From positions 1-22,506 of the forward strand of contig JAEEVI010000162.1 in NCBI GenBank assembly GCA_016287035.1: a stretch of 22,506 nucleotides of DNA. Reading direction: 5' to 3'. Below the pieces are notes generated by a model that saw only the letters and a program-made list of their open reading frames with translations, made no database searches and had not been told where the DNA came from. The translations under genes and the position numbers were made by a program. This stretch comes from Bacillota bacterium (GTDB lineage Bacteria; Bacillota; Clostridia; Peptostreptococcales; Anaerovoracaceae). Positions 7,944 to 16,205 of this stretch are shown here, piece after piece; position 1 is the first letter of the stretch; every line of letters starts with the position of its first letter.

Positions 7944-10325
7944 ATGGACAAGCGAACGCTTCGCATACTTGAATACGGAAAGATAATCGATATGCTGGCC
8001 GCCGAGTGCTGCTCCCAGATAACGCGGGAAGCCGCACTCAAGCTTGTTCCGTCTTATAAGCCCGCATGGATCGGCGAGGAGCTTCAGGGCACCGAAGAGG
8101 CCGTGCGGGTCCTCATGCTCAAAGGGGCTCCCCCTCTGGGCAATTTTTATGATGTCACGGGGCTCGCCCACCTCGCCGCGAAGGACGGCAGCCTGACTAT
8201 GAAGCAGCTGATCCAGGTCGCGTATAACCTTTCGGCGGCCCGCAGGACGAGGGATTTCCTCTCGTCGGATCTGCCGGAGCTCCCGCGCATCGACGGCCTC
8301 GTCTCCGCGATAACCGTCGTAAAGGACCTCGAGGAGGAGATCGGCCGCTGCATACTCAGCGAGGACGAGATGGCGGATACGGCCAGCCCGGAGCTGCACA
8401 GGCTCCGCAGGGCGATCGTCCGCCAGAACGAGGACATAAAGGTAAAGATCCAGAAGATCGTCAGCTCCGCGGAGAACAAGGTCTTCCTGCAGGACGCGAT
8501 CGTCACGATGCGCCAGGGGCGCTACGTCATACCGGTAAAGCAGGAATACAAGGGAAAGCTCGCCGGGATAGTGCACGACCAGTCGGCTTCGGGAGCGACG
8601 CTCTTCGTCGAGCCGCAGACGATCGTCAACATGAACAACGAGCTCCGCGAGCTGGAGCTGGCCGAGCACAAGGAAGTGCTGCGCATTCTCGAGCTGCTCT
8701 CGGGGCGCGTCGGGATGGCCGAGCTCGCGATAAAGGGCAATCAGGAGATACTTTTCAAGCTCGACTATCTGTTCGCCAAGGGCCGTCTCGCCTGCGAGAT
8801 GAAGGCAAGCCGGCCGGAGATAAACACGGACGGAGTAATAAGGCTGCGCAGGGCGCGCCATCCGCTCATAGACCCGAAGAAGGTCGTCCCGATAGACGTG
8901 GAGCTCGGCGCGGACTACGATACGCTCGTCGTCACGGGGCCGAACACGGGAGGAAAGACTGTCACGCTGAAGACCGTCGGGCTCATGTGCCTCATGGCCC
9001 AGGCGGGGCTGTTCATACCGGTGTCGGACGGCAGCACGGTGCCGGTATTCAGGAATATCTACGCGGACATAGGCGACGAGCAGAGCATCGAGCAGAGCCT
9101 TTCGACGTTCAGCTCGCACATGAAGAACATCGTGGAGATAACCTCTGACGCGAAGGACGGCTCCCTCGTGCTGCTCGACGAGCTCGGCGCCGGAACAGAT
9201 CCGACCGAGGGCGCGGCGCTGGCCATCGCGATACTCGACAGGCTCTTCGGGCAGGGCGCGAAGACGATAGCCACGACGCACTACACGGAGCTTAAGAAAT
9301 ACGCGATATCGACGCCGGGCGTGCAGAACGCTTCGATGGAATTCGACGTCGAGACGCTGTCGCCTACGTACAGGCTGACGATAGGCATACCCGGAAAATC
9401 CAACGCCTTCGAGATATCATCGAAGCTCGGGCTAGACCCGGTCATAATAGACAGGGCCAGAGGTCTTCTGGAGCAGGGCGACATCGCCTTCGAGGATGTC
9501 ATAAGCTCGATCGAGGCGGACAAAAAGCAGGCGCAGGCCGACAGGGCCGCCGCGGCCGAGGCGCTGGCCGCTGCCGAAGCGCAGAGAGAAAAGACGGAAG
9601 CAGCCGAGGCAAAGCTGCGCGCCAGGCGCGAGGAGATCCTCGAGGACGCGCGCGTCGAAGCCCGGATAATGATAGACGAGGCGGAAGAGACCATAAAGGA
9701 GATCCAGAGGTCCGTCGCCGAATTCGAGGCGCAGGCCTCGGAAGACGCGAAGAGGGAGCTCAACAGGCAGATCGAGCAGCGCAGAAGGGCTCTGCGCGAG
9801 CGCAGAAAGGAATACGCCTCGAAGAGCAGCGCGCCCTCCAATCCCGATCCCCCGAAGGCCGGCGAGATACACGAGGGCGACAGGGTGAACGTCCTGTCCG
9901 TGGATCAGAAGGCCGTAGTCATAAGCCCTCCGGACGATCACGGGAACCTCGTCGTGCAGCTCGGGCAGATAAAGCTGAACGTCAACATCTCGGGCGTCAC
10001 GCTGGTCCAGGAGAACGTGACCGAAAAGCAGCGCGAGAAGATCAAGTATTCGCGCCTTGCGGGGCAGAAGGCCAGGAGCGTCCCTCTGTCGATAAACGTC
10101 GTCGGAAAGACGCTCGCGGACGCGGAGATAGAGGTCGAGAAATATCTGGACGACGCTTTCCTTTCGGGAACGCCGACTGTGACGATAATACACGGAAGAG
10201 GCGCGGGCATCCTGCGCGACGGCATCGCCAGGCTGCTGAAGGCCAACAGGAACGTGGCCGGTTACAGGAAGGGCGAGTACAAAGAGGGCGGTGACGGCGT
10301 CACCATCGTAACATTCAAGAGGTAG
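7944..10325 (+). CDS. mutS2: Endonuclease MutS2 / ribosome-collision factor
   Basis: MutS2 proteins are ATPases with a C-terminal Smr domain. They have been linked to suppressing recombination and, in Bacillus, to acting on collided ribosomes. The 793 residues lack the mismatch-recognition domain of MutS. Walker A is GPNTGGKT (332-339) and Walker B LVLLDELG (408-415). A long Ala/Glu/Arg-rich coiled coil covers about 510-625. A KOW-like linker follows (EGDRVNVLSVDQKAVV), then the Smr domain from about 715 with HGRGAGILRDGI. The Smr entry motif reads INVVG where many homologues have LDLRG. AAGGA (7935-7939) overlaps the zapA stop and lies four bases before the ATG. The family call is certain, the cellular role less so. 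Confidence 0.96.
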   Translation: MDKRTLRILEYGKIIDMLAAECCSQITREAALKLVPSYKPAWIGEELQGTEEAVRVLMLKGAPPLGNFYDVTGLAHLAAKDGSLTMKQLIQVAYNLSAARRTRDFLSSDLPELPRIDGLVSAITVVKDLEEEIGRCILSEDEMADTASPELHRLRRAIVRQNEDIKVKIQKIVSSAENKVFLQDAIVTMRQGRYVIPVKQEYKGKLAGIVHDQSASGATLFVEPQTIVNMNNELRELELAEHKEVLRILELLSGRVGMAELAIKGNQEILFKLDYLFAKGRLACEMKASRPEINTDGVIRLRRARHPLIDPKKVVPIDVELGADYDTLVVTGPNTGGKTVTLKTVGLMCLMAQAGLFIPVSDGSTVPVFRNIYADIGDEQSIEQSLSTFSSHMKNIVEITSDAKDGSLVLLDELGAGTDPTEGAALAIAILDRLFGQGAKTIATTHYTELKKYAISTPGVQNASMEFDVETLSPTYRLTIGIPGKSNAFEISSKLGLDPVIIDRARGLLEQGDIAFEDVISSIEADKKQAQADRAAAAEALAAAEAQREKTEAAEAKLRARREEILEDARVEARIMIDEAEETIKEIQRSVAEFEAQASEDAKRELNRQIEQRRRALRERRKEYASKSSAPSNPDPPKAGEIHEGDRVNVLSVDQKAVVISPPDDHGNLVVQLGQIKLNVNISGVTLVQENVTEKQREKIKYSRLAGQKARSVPLSINVVGKTLADAEIEVEKYLDDAFLSGTPTVTIIHGRGAGILRDGIARLLKANRNVAGYRKGEYKEGGDGVTIVTFKR

Positions 10326-10327
10326 AA

Positions 10328-12049
10328 ATGAAGAACATCAGAGAAGAGATAGCGAAGATCCTCGCTCCGGCGGCGGGAAGCCTCACGGCCGAACAGATCG
10401 GTCAGATGATAGAGATACCCGCGGACGCGTCCATGGGCGACTACGCGTTCCCGTGCTTTAAGCTCGCCAAGGAGCTGCGCAAGGCGCCGCCACTCATAGC
10501 GGCCGACATCGCGGAAGCCGTCAGGGGATGCGGTCTTTTCGAGAAGGTCGAGAACGTGAACGCCTACGTCAACATGTTCGTCGACAAGCAGAGCTTCGCA
10601 CGCATCGCGATCGAGGGCGTTCTTTCCGCGGGCGCGGATTACGGCCGGTCGGATATCGGCGGAGGGCGCAGGGTCATCGTCGAGTACAGCTCCCCCAACA
10701 TCGCCAAGCCGTTCCACATCGGCCACATAAGGAGCACCGTCATCGGCAACTCGATATACAAGATCTACGATTTTCTCGGCTACGACACGATAAGGATAAA
10801 CCACCTCGGCGATTACGGCACGCAGTTCGGGAAGATGATCGTCGCCTACCGCAGATGGGGCTGCAGGGAGGACGTCGAGCGCGAGCCCATAAAGACGCTC
10901 CTCGGATATTACGTAAAGTTCCATCAGGAGGCGGAAAAGGATCCGTCGCTCGAGGACGAGGCGAGAGCTACGTTCACGAGGCTCGAGCACGGCGAGAAGG
11001 AGGAGACGGAGCTGTGGAAGTGGTTCCGCGAGGAGAGCCTCCGCGAGTTCAGCCGCGTCTACGCGATGCTCGGGATCGAGTTCGACTCCTACAACGGCGA
11101 ATCGTTCTATTCCGACAAGATGCCCGCGGTGCTCGACGCGCTGCGCGAAAAGGGGCTGCTCAAGCTCTCCAACGGCGTCCAGATCGTCGATCTGGAGGAG
11201 TACGGCATGGCTCCGGCGCTCATAACGAAGAGCGACGGTTCGTCGCTTTATATAACAAGGGATATCGCAGCGGCGATCTACCGCAAGAAGACGTACGATT
11301 TCTACAAGAACATCTATGTCGTCGCGTCTCAGCAGAACCTGCACTTCCAGCAGTGGTTCAAGGTGCTCGAGCTGATGGGCTTCGACTGGTACAAGGACTG
11401 CGTCCACGTCCCGTTCGGCCTCGTTTCGATGGAAGAGGGCACCATGTCCACCAGGAGCGGCAGGGTAGTGTTCCTCGAGGACGTCCTCAACAAATCTGTC
11501 GAAAAGACCCGCGAGATAATGGCGGAAAAGCACGCCGATCCGGCGACGATAGAGGCGACCGCCAAGGACGTCGGCATCGGAGCCGTGATGTTCCAGGAGC
11601 TTTCCAACAGCAGGATAAAGGACTACGTGTTCAGCTGGGACAAGGTCCTCAACTTCGACGGAGCGACAGGCCCCTATGTGCAGTACACTCACGCCAGGGC
11701 GGCGTCCGTGCTCCGCAACGCGCAGGCTGACGAAAAATATATCAAGTCCGCGCTCGAGGGCTGCGCCGATCTCGGCGCCGTTTGCGGACCTTCGGGATAC
11801 GAGCTCGTAAAGCTCCTCTACAGGTTCCCCGACGTCGTCGAGGAGGCCGGCGAGAAGTACGAGCCGTGCATCGTCACGCGCCACATCATCGAAGTCGCTC
11901 AGGCGTTCAACAAGTTCTATCACGACGAGCACATAATCGTCGAGGACGAGACAGAAAAGAACGCCAAGCTGCTGCTGACGGCCTCGGCCAAGCAGGTCAT
12001 AGCGAACGGCCTCGGGCTGCTGGGCATAAAGGCCCCGGAGAAGATGTGA
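10328..12049 (+). CDS. argS: Arginyl-tRNA synthetase
   Basis: This class I synthetase charges tRNA-Arg. The 573 residues show the N-terminal ArgS additional domain (SMGDYAFPCFKLAKEL), the HIGH motif as PFHIGHIRST (H130-H133), and the loop NHLGDYGTQFGKM. The KMSKS region is TMSTRSGRVVFL (372-383), a common degenerate ArgS form. The DALR anticodon-binding domain begins near YVQYTHARAASVLRNA and ends with the usual LLGIKAPEKM. The start is two bases after the mutS2 stop with AAGAGG (10317-10322) ahead. The stop TGA shares its last base with the ATG of the TPR gene. Complete and ordinary. Confidence 0.98.
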   Translation: MKNIREEIAKILAPAAGSLTAEQIGQMIEIPADASMGDYAFPCFKLAKELRKAPPLIAADIAEAVRGCGLFEKVENVNAYVNMFVDKQSFARIAIEGVLSAGADYGRSDIGGGRRVIVEYSSPNIAKPFHIGHIRSTVIGNSIYKIYDFLGYDTIRINHLGDYGTQFGKMIVAYRRWGCREDVEREPIKTLLGYYVKFHQEAEKDPSLEDEARATFTRLEHGEKEETELWKWFREESLREFSRVYAMLGIEFDSYNGESFYSDKMPAVLDALREKGLLKLSNGVQIVDLEEYGMAPALITKSDGSSLYITRDIAAAIYRKKTYDFYKNIYVVASQQNLHFQQWFKVLELMGFDWYKDCVHVPFGLVSMEEGTMSTRSGRVVFLEDVLNKSVEKTREIMAEKHADPATIEATAKDVGIGAVMFQELSNSRIKDYVFSWDKVLNFDGATGPYVQYTHARAASVLRNAQADEKYIKSALEGCADLGAVCGPSGYELVKLLYRFPDVVEEAGEKYEPCIVTRHIIEVAQAFNKFYHDEHIIVEDETEKNAKLLLTASAKQVIANGLGLLGIKAPEKM

Positions 12050-13062
12050 TGAAGGTCCCCGATCTCAGCCAGAGGACAGACAGTTTAAGGAGCTATCTCG
12101 AAAGCCTCGTAAAGGACTTTCTGTTCGACGAGCTCTCTCCGCAGTATCTCAAAAGCCGCGGCATGGAGTTCCTCGAGGGCGTGCCTCTCCCGTTCGAGGC
12201 CCGCGACATGGTCGCGTTCAGGGAGGGCGGTCTCGACGTGAGCAAGCTCGCCGACAACATGGCCGTCACGATCGGCGCGAACGTCAGGTTCCCGCACGTT
12301 AGGGCGTACGTGAGATTCTTCGCCAAATACTTCGACGAAAAGCTCATCGGCGTATTATGCGCCAAAGCGTCGGAAAACCTCGCGAAACGCGAATTCAGGC
12401 GCTCCTGCGCATACAGCAGGGCGGCGCTGCTGCTCGACGGCGAGAGCGAACAGGCCATGTTCAGCTACGCCTGCTGCTGCAGGGAGTGGTACCTTTCGAT
12501 GGAGGACGAGGACTTCGAGGAGCTCATAGCTATCCTCAAGAAGGAGGCGTCCGATTATTTCGAATATACCGTCATGGCTCATCCGGACTTCGCTCCGGCG
12601 TACTACTATCTCGGCTTCGTGTATCTGAACGCCGGGCAGTACGCCAAGGCGGACATCGTCTGGAAGCGCTTCCTCGCTCTCTGCGATCCCTCAAAGGACG
12701 AGGCCGCGGAGATAAAAGAGCAGCTCGAAAAGCTGGCGGAGCCCGTAAAGATCGAGGCGGGGATCAACAAGCTCCTGTCGGGTCAGATACGCGAGGGGCT
12801 GGAGGCGCTTGAGCCGTACGCCGATTCGCCTTACTCGAACTGGTGGCCGCTGCACTACTACCTCGCGAGCGCCTACATGGAGCTCGGTCACGCTCCGGAG
12901 GCCATAGAAGGGTTCAGGCGCGTGCTTCAGTTGGAGCCTTCGAACCTGGACAGCATAAAGGCTCTCGCGGACATCTACGCGTCGCTCGGAGATCCGGTCA
13001 ACGAAGAGAAATACCGGAAGAAATACGCGATAGTAGAGGAAAACCTCAAAGGGCAGAAATAA
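12049..13062 (+). CDS. Tetratricopeptide-repeat protein of unknown function
   Basis: The 337-residue protein has no signal peptide or membrane segment and is probably cytoplasmic. Residues 1-110 are not a domain I recognise. From about 115 it is helical, with TPR-like units at about 182-210 (YYYLGFVYLNAGQYAKAD), 266-300 (YYLASAYMELGHAPEAIEGF) and 301-330 (SIKALADIYASLGD). A patch of cysteines (C142-C144, in ACCCREW) is notable. The ATG at 12049 overlaps the argS stop (TGATG) and has GGAG (12037-12040) ahead. The frame is open further upstream inside argS, but that part is antisense-free overlap and not credible. As the last gene of the operon before the terminator it may be a scaffold or assembly factor. 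No function can be assigned. Confidence 0.85.
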   Translation: MKVPDLSQRTDSLRSYLESLVKDFLFDELSPQYLKSRGMEFLEGVPLPFEARDMVAFREGGLDVSKLADNMAVTIGANVRFPHVRAYVRFFAKYFDEKLIGVLCAKASENLAKREFRRSCAYSRAALLLDGESEQAMFSYACCCREWYLSMEDEDFEELIAILKKEASDYFEYTVMAHPDFAPAYYYLGFVYLNAGQYAKADIVWKRFLALCDPSKDEAAEIKEQLEKLAEPVKIEAGINKLLSGQIREGLEALEPYADSPYSNWWPLHYYLASAYMELGHAPEAIEGFRRVLQLEPSNLDSIKALADIYASLGDPVNEEKYRKKYAIVEENLKGQK

Positions 13063-13065
13063 AAC

Positions 13066-13089
13066 AGACCGGAGCGATCGCTCCGGTCT
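13066..13089. terminator. Bidirectional intrinsic terminator between converging operons
   Basis: A perfect 24-base palindrome (half-site AGACCGGAGCGA) lies four bases after the TPR gene stop. On the plus strand TTTGCTTTG follows. On the minus strand it is followed by GTTTTATTT, a good U-tract, 36 bases beyond the dctM stop. It can therefore end both the long housekeeping operon and the lysR/TRAP operon. Confidence 0.88.
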
Positions 13090-13125
13090 TTGCTTTGCCG
13101 TTTTTGCCCGTCTGAGTGCCGGTCT

Positions 13126-14397
13126 TTATTTTACGAAGATCAGCGACAGCGGCGGGAAGAACGCGATGATCAGAAGTCCTACCACGTAGGCGCACAGGAA
13201 CGGCCAGAGCTTCGAGATGACCTTCTGTACGGGGACCTTGCTGATCATGGATCCCGTGAACAGGCATACGCCGAACGGCGGGGTGAGGCATCCGATGTTG
13301 ATGTTGACGATCGTGGTTATACCGAAATGGATCGGATTGAACCCGAGCATCGTCGCCAGAGGCGCGAGGATCGGAGCCGTGATGATTATGATCGCGCTGG
13401 ATTCCATGAACATGCCGGCGATGAGCAGGCACAGCTGGACGAGCAGCATGATCAGATATCTGTTCGTCGTGAAGGACTGGATAGCCGCGAACGCCATGTC
13501 GGGCACCTTCTCTGTGGCGATGATGTATCCGAACAGCGTCGCGCAGGCGATGATGTAGAGGATCGCCGCCGAGGTGATGGCGCTCTTTACGAGGGTGTCC
13601 CAGAGCTTTTTGATCGTCAGCTCCTTGTAGATGAAGAAGCCCACGAGGATGGAGTACACGATCGCGATGACGGCCGCTTCCGTCGGCGTGAATTTTCCGG
13701 AGAAGATCCCGCCGAGGATTATTACCGGGCAGATGATCGCGAACGCCGCGTCCTTGATTATCTTGCCGACGAGCTGCGGAGTGTACTTCGTGCCGGAACC
13801 CCTGTAGCCGTGCTTCTTTCCTATGACGAAGCAGACCGCGGAAGCGAGGGCTCCCATGAGTATGCCTGTCGGGAAGCCCGCGGCGAACATCTTGGTTATC
13901 GAAACGCCGGTCGAAGAACCGTATACGACCATTCCCAGCGAGGGCGGGATGATCGCGCCGAGTATGCCGCCGGTCGCGGCGACAGCCGCCGCGTAGCTCT
14001 TTTCGTAGCCTCTCTTCTCCATTTCGGGAAGCATGATGCCGCCGATTGCGGCGGTCGTGGCGACGTTGGAGCCGGAGATGGCGCCGAAGACCATGGACGC
14101 GAGGATGGTGACGATGCTGAGGCCCCCTGCGATCTTACTGACGATCATGTCGCAAAGGGCTACGAGCCGTTTGGCCAGGCCTCCGGAATCCATAAGATTC
14201 CCTGCTATAACGAAGCCCGGCAGCGCTATAAGCGTCATCGTGTCCAGGCCCGCGTACATCCTCGGTATAAGAGCGTATGTGTTGATCCCTGATAAAAGCA
14301 GATAGGAAACAGATGCGATGCCGATCGATACGGCGACCGGTATGCCGAGTATCAGGCAGACGGCAAGGATCGCAAAAAGCATTGCAAGATGACTCAT
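13126..14397 (-). CDS. dctM: TRAP transporter large permease, DctM family
   Basis: DctM is the 12-helix membrane subunit that moves a carboxylate through the membrane, driven by a sodium or proton gradient. The 423 residues are almost wholly hydrophobic helices. Typical family stretches are seen: ILGIPVAVSIG near the start, PGFVIAGNLMDSGGLAKRL, ASMVFGAISGSNVATTAAIG, GGILGAIIPPSLGMVVYG, and near the end GCLTPPFGVCLFTGS. Its ATG lies within the dctQ stop (ATGA overlap) with a G-rich AGAGGGGG ahead, so it is translated with dctQ. It is the last gene of the minus-strand unit lysR-dctP-dctQ-dctM. Substrate cannot be told from this subunit. Confidence 0.96.
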   Translation of the reverse strand: MSHLAMLFAILAVCLILGIPVAVSIGIASVSYLLLSGINTYALIPRMYAGLDTMTLIALPGFVIAGNLMDSGGLAKRLVALCDMIVSKIAGGLSIVTILASMVFGAISGSNVATTAAIGGIMLPEMEKRGYEKSYAAAVAATGGILGAIIPPSLGMVVYGSSTGVSITKMFAAGFPTGILMGALASAVCFVIGKKHGYRGSGTKYTPQLVGKIIKDAAFAIICPVIILGGIFSGKFTPTEAAVIAIVYSILVGFFIYKELTIKKLWDTLVKSAITSAAILYIIACATLFGYIIATEKVPDMAFAAIQSFTTNRYLIMLLVQLCLLIAGMFMESSAIIIITAPILAPLATMLGFNPIHFGITTIVNINIGCLTPPFGVCLFTGSMISKVPVQKVISKLWPFLCAYVVGLLIIAFFPPLSLIFVK

Positions 14398-14927
14398 CGT
14401 TCCGCCCCCTCTATCATTTCCGCCTGCCGTTTCATCTCAGACTTGCCGTCGTAGTTGATGACGTCGTTGAGCGTCGTCACGATAAGCTGGAACACGCTGA
14501 ACGCCGCTCCTATCGGTATCGAGGCGTATATGTACGACGCCGGGAGCCACGCGAGGGTGTCTGATTTCTGCCTGCTGGTGATCTCGATCGCCCTGATGCC
14601 TACTTTGATGGTGATGACGAGCAGAATAGCGAATATTATTGCGTTGAATATCATGCTGAGCCGCTTGGCGTTTCCGCCGAGATAGTCGGTCAGCGTCGTT
14701 ATGGCGATGTGCTGGCGCCTCTTGATGCAGAGCGCCGAGCCGAGGAACGCAGACCAGATGAAGCAGTATCTGCAGACGCCGTCGGCCCAGGGAAGCGCGT
14801 GGCGCGGCGCGAGGTTTCTGAGGGCGACCTGCAGGAACATAACTACGATATAGCCGATTATGGCTATCATCGTTCCCACGAGGGCGACCTTATCCACGCC
14901 GTCGCTGATCTTGTTCAAAGTTTTCAA
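14394..14927 (-). CDS. dctQ: TRAP transporter small permease, DctQ family
   Basis: DctQ is the four-helix membrane subunit that pairs with DctM and docks the binding protein. The 177 residues have helices at about 14-36, 51-68, 90-110 and 127-150. The family pattern is visible: PWADGVCRYCFIWSAFLGSA, then a basic turn RRQH, and later WLPASYIYASIPIG. The start is TTG with AGGGGGAG six bases ahead; no ATG is nearby in frame. The tail after the last helix is charged and cytoplasmic. The stop overlaps the dctM start. Confidence 0.93.
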   Translation of the reverse strand: MKTLNKISDGVDKVALVGTMIAIIGYIVVMFLQVALRNLAPRHALPWADGVCRYCFIWSAFLGSALCIKRRQHIAITTLTDYLGGNAKRLSMIFNAIIFAILLVITIKVGIRAIEITSRQKSDTLAWLPASYIYASIPIGAAFSVFQLIVTTLNDVINYDGKSEMKRQAEMIEGAER

Positions 14928-14933
14928 GGTTTT

Positions 14934-14941
14934 CTCCCCCT
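14934..14941 (-). promoter_or_regulatory. Ribosome binding site that supports the TTG start of dctQ
   Basis: Read on the minus strand, AGGGGGAG stands six bases before the TTG at 14927-14925. No alternative start with such spacing is present, so TTG is the best choice. Confidence 0.7.
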
Positions 14942-14951
14942 AAACGCAAGC

Positions 14952-14979
14952 GGTCAGGCGGCGATAAGGCCGCCTGACC
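14952..14979 (-). repeat. Intercistronic stem-loop between dctP and dctQ
   Basis: Arms GGTCAGGCGGC (14952-14962) and GCCGCCTGACC (14969-14979) pair perfectly over 11 bases around a six-base loop. Transcription runs from dctP to dctQ. No good U-tract follows (GCTTGCGTTTAG), so it is more likely an mRNA 3' protector or partial terminator, allowing more DctP than membrane subunits. That role is inferred. Confidence 0.75.
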
Positions 14980-15013
14980 AGATGTTCTGGATAAAGCTTT
15001 TCCTTCTTAAAGT

Positions 15014-16075
15014 CTACAGCTTGTTGATGATAGCGAGCTGATCCTTGTAAGCGTCCTGATACTTCGGCCATACCTTCTCGACGCAGACGGCGCGCATCTT
15101 CGCGATCTCTTCGGGCGCGACCTCGTTGTACTGCATGCCGGCCTCAACGAGCTTCTGAGCGTACATCTCTTCCTCTTCGGAGTACTGCTTGGAAGCCTTC
15201 ATCCTGAATTCGTTGAAAACGTCCTTGAGGATCTGCTTGTACTCGTCGGGGAGCTTGTTGTAGGAATCGGGGTTGCAGACGTAGCCCATGAACGCGGATA
15301 CGTGGCTGGTCTTGGATACGTACTTCTGAACTTCGGCCATACCCTCGGAGTAGTTGATCTCCATCGGGTTCTCCTGACCGTCGATCGTGTTCTGCTGGAG
15401 CGCGGTGATGACCTCGGCCTTGGCCATGCCTACAGGATACGCTCCCAGAGCCTGGAAGGTGTCGATGTAGAGGTCGGACTGCATTACTCTGAACTTGATG
15501 CCTACGAAGTCGTCGATCTTAGTGATCGGACGGACGTTGTTGGTGCACTGACGGAAGCCGTAGCACAGACCTCCGAGGGATATGAATCCGGCCTTCTCAA
15601 GTTCTCCGGCCTGATAGTCCATGATCTCGGAATCCATATACTTGAATACGGTATCCCAGTCGGGGAGCAGGTACGGAAGGCCCGTAACGCCCAGTGCCGG
15701 GCAGAAGTTCGCGAGTACGGCGTATGTGACCTGTCCTACGTCGATGAGACCTGCCTGAACGCCTTCAGCGATCTCTCTGTCGGAGCCGAGAGAAGCGTTG
15801 GTGTATACCTCGAGCTTGAAGTCGCCGTTCGTGCGCTTGAGGATCTCGTCGGATATCTCTCTGGCGATATGGGCCATGAGAACTTCGTCGTTGGACTGGG
15901 AAGCAAACTTCCATGTGTAGGTCGGCGCTGCCGCCGCGCCGCCGCCGGACGGAGCCGCCGGAGCCGCGGGAGCCGCGGGAGCGGAGGAAGAGCCGCTGCT
16001 GCTTCCGCCGCCGCATGCCGCAAGCGTGAAGAGCATGCAGGCTATCAGCATAAATGCAACAATTCTTCTTTTCAT
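15014..16075 (-). CDS. dctP: TRAP transporter substrate-binding lipoprotein, DctP family
   Basis: This is the extracytoplasmic solute receptor of the TRAP system. The 353 residues start with a lipoprotein signal peptide: basic MKRR, a hydrophobic core, and lipobox LAAC with the lipidated Cys at 21. A flexible Gly/Ser/Ala/Pro linker covers about 22-48. The DctP fold follows, with LEVYTNASLGSDREIAEGVQ and the segment GIKFRVMQS, which carries the conserved arginine that binds the substrate carboxylate. DGQENP, typical of the hinge region, follows later. AAGGAGGT (16081-16088) lies five bases before the ATG. The presence of the arginine supports a carboxylate substrate; which one is unknown. A lipid anchor fits a monoderm host. 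Confidence 0.95.
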   Translation of the reverse strand: MKRRIVAFMLIACMLFTLAACGGGSSSGSSSAPAAPAAPAAPSGGGAAAAPTYTWKFASQSNDEVLMAHIAREISDEILKRTNGDFKLEVYTNASLGSDREIAEGVQAGLIDVGQVTYAVLANFCPALGVTGLPYLLPDWDTVFKYMDSEIMDYQAGELEKAGFISLGGLCYGFRQCTNNVRPITKIDDFVGIKFRVMQSDLYIDTFQALGAYPVGMAKAEVITALQQNTIDGQENPMEINYSEGMAEVQKYVSKTSHVSAFMGYVCNPDSYNKLPDEYKQILKDVFNEFRMKASKQYSEEEEMYAQKLVEAGMQYNEVAPEEIAKMRAVCVEKVWPKYQDAYKDQLAIINKL

Positions 16076-16153
16076 GAATAACCTCCTTGATCTTGAATAC
16101 AGATCCTCTGTAATGCGGGGATCTGGCTTTATTATTTTTCGGGGTCTGATTTC

Positions 16154-16182
16154 ATGTTAAGCCATCGATGGACGCAAATCAA
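16154..16182 (-). promoter_or_regulatory. Candidate sigma-A promoter of dctP
   Basis: Read on the minus strand, TTGATT (16182-16177) and TAACAT (16159-16154) are separated by exactly 17 bases, each matching consensus at 4 of 6. The inferred transcription start is near 16147, giving a leader of about 70 bases. It would let dctPQM be expressed apart from lysR. Confidence 0.5.
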
Positions 16183-16183
16183 G

Positions 16184-16205
16184 AGAAATGTTACAGAAAT
16201 GTTAC
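16184..16205 (-). promoter_or_regulatory. Tandem 11-base direct repeat just upstream of the dctP promoter
   Basis: AGAAATGTTAC occurs twice head to tail (16184-16194 and 16195-16205, plus-strand reading). It abuts the -35 of the dctP promoter and overlaps the lysR stop codon. An 11-base period places both copies on one face of the helix, the layout used by OmpR/PhoB-type response regulators. The binding protein is unknown. Confidence 0.45.

Noticed and set aside
7929..9281. 450-codon minus-strand frame
   Set aside because: Antisense shadow of mutS2 with an Arg/Leu/Asp-rich, domain-free product.
10262..11932. 556-codon minus-strand frame
   Set aside because: Antisense shadow of argS.
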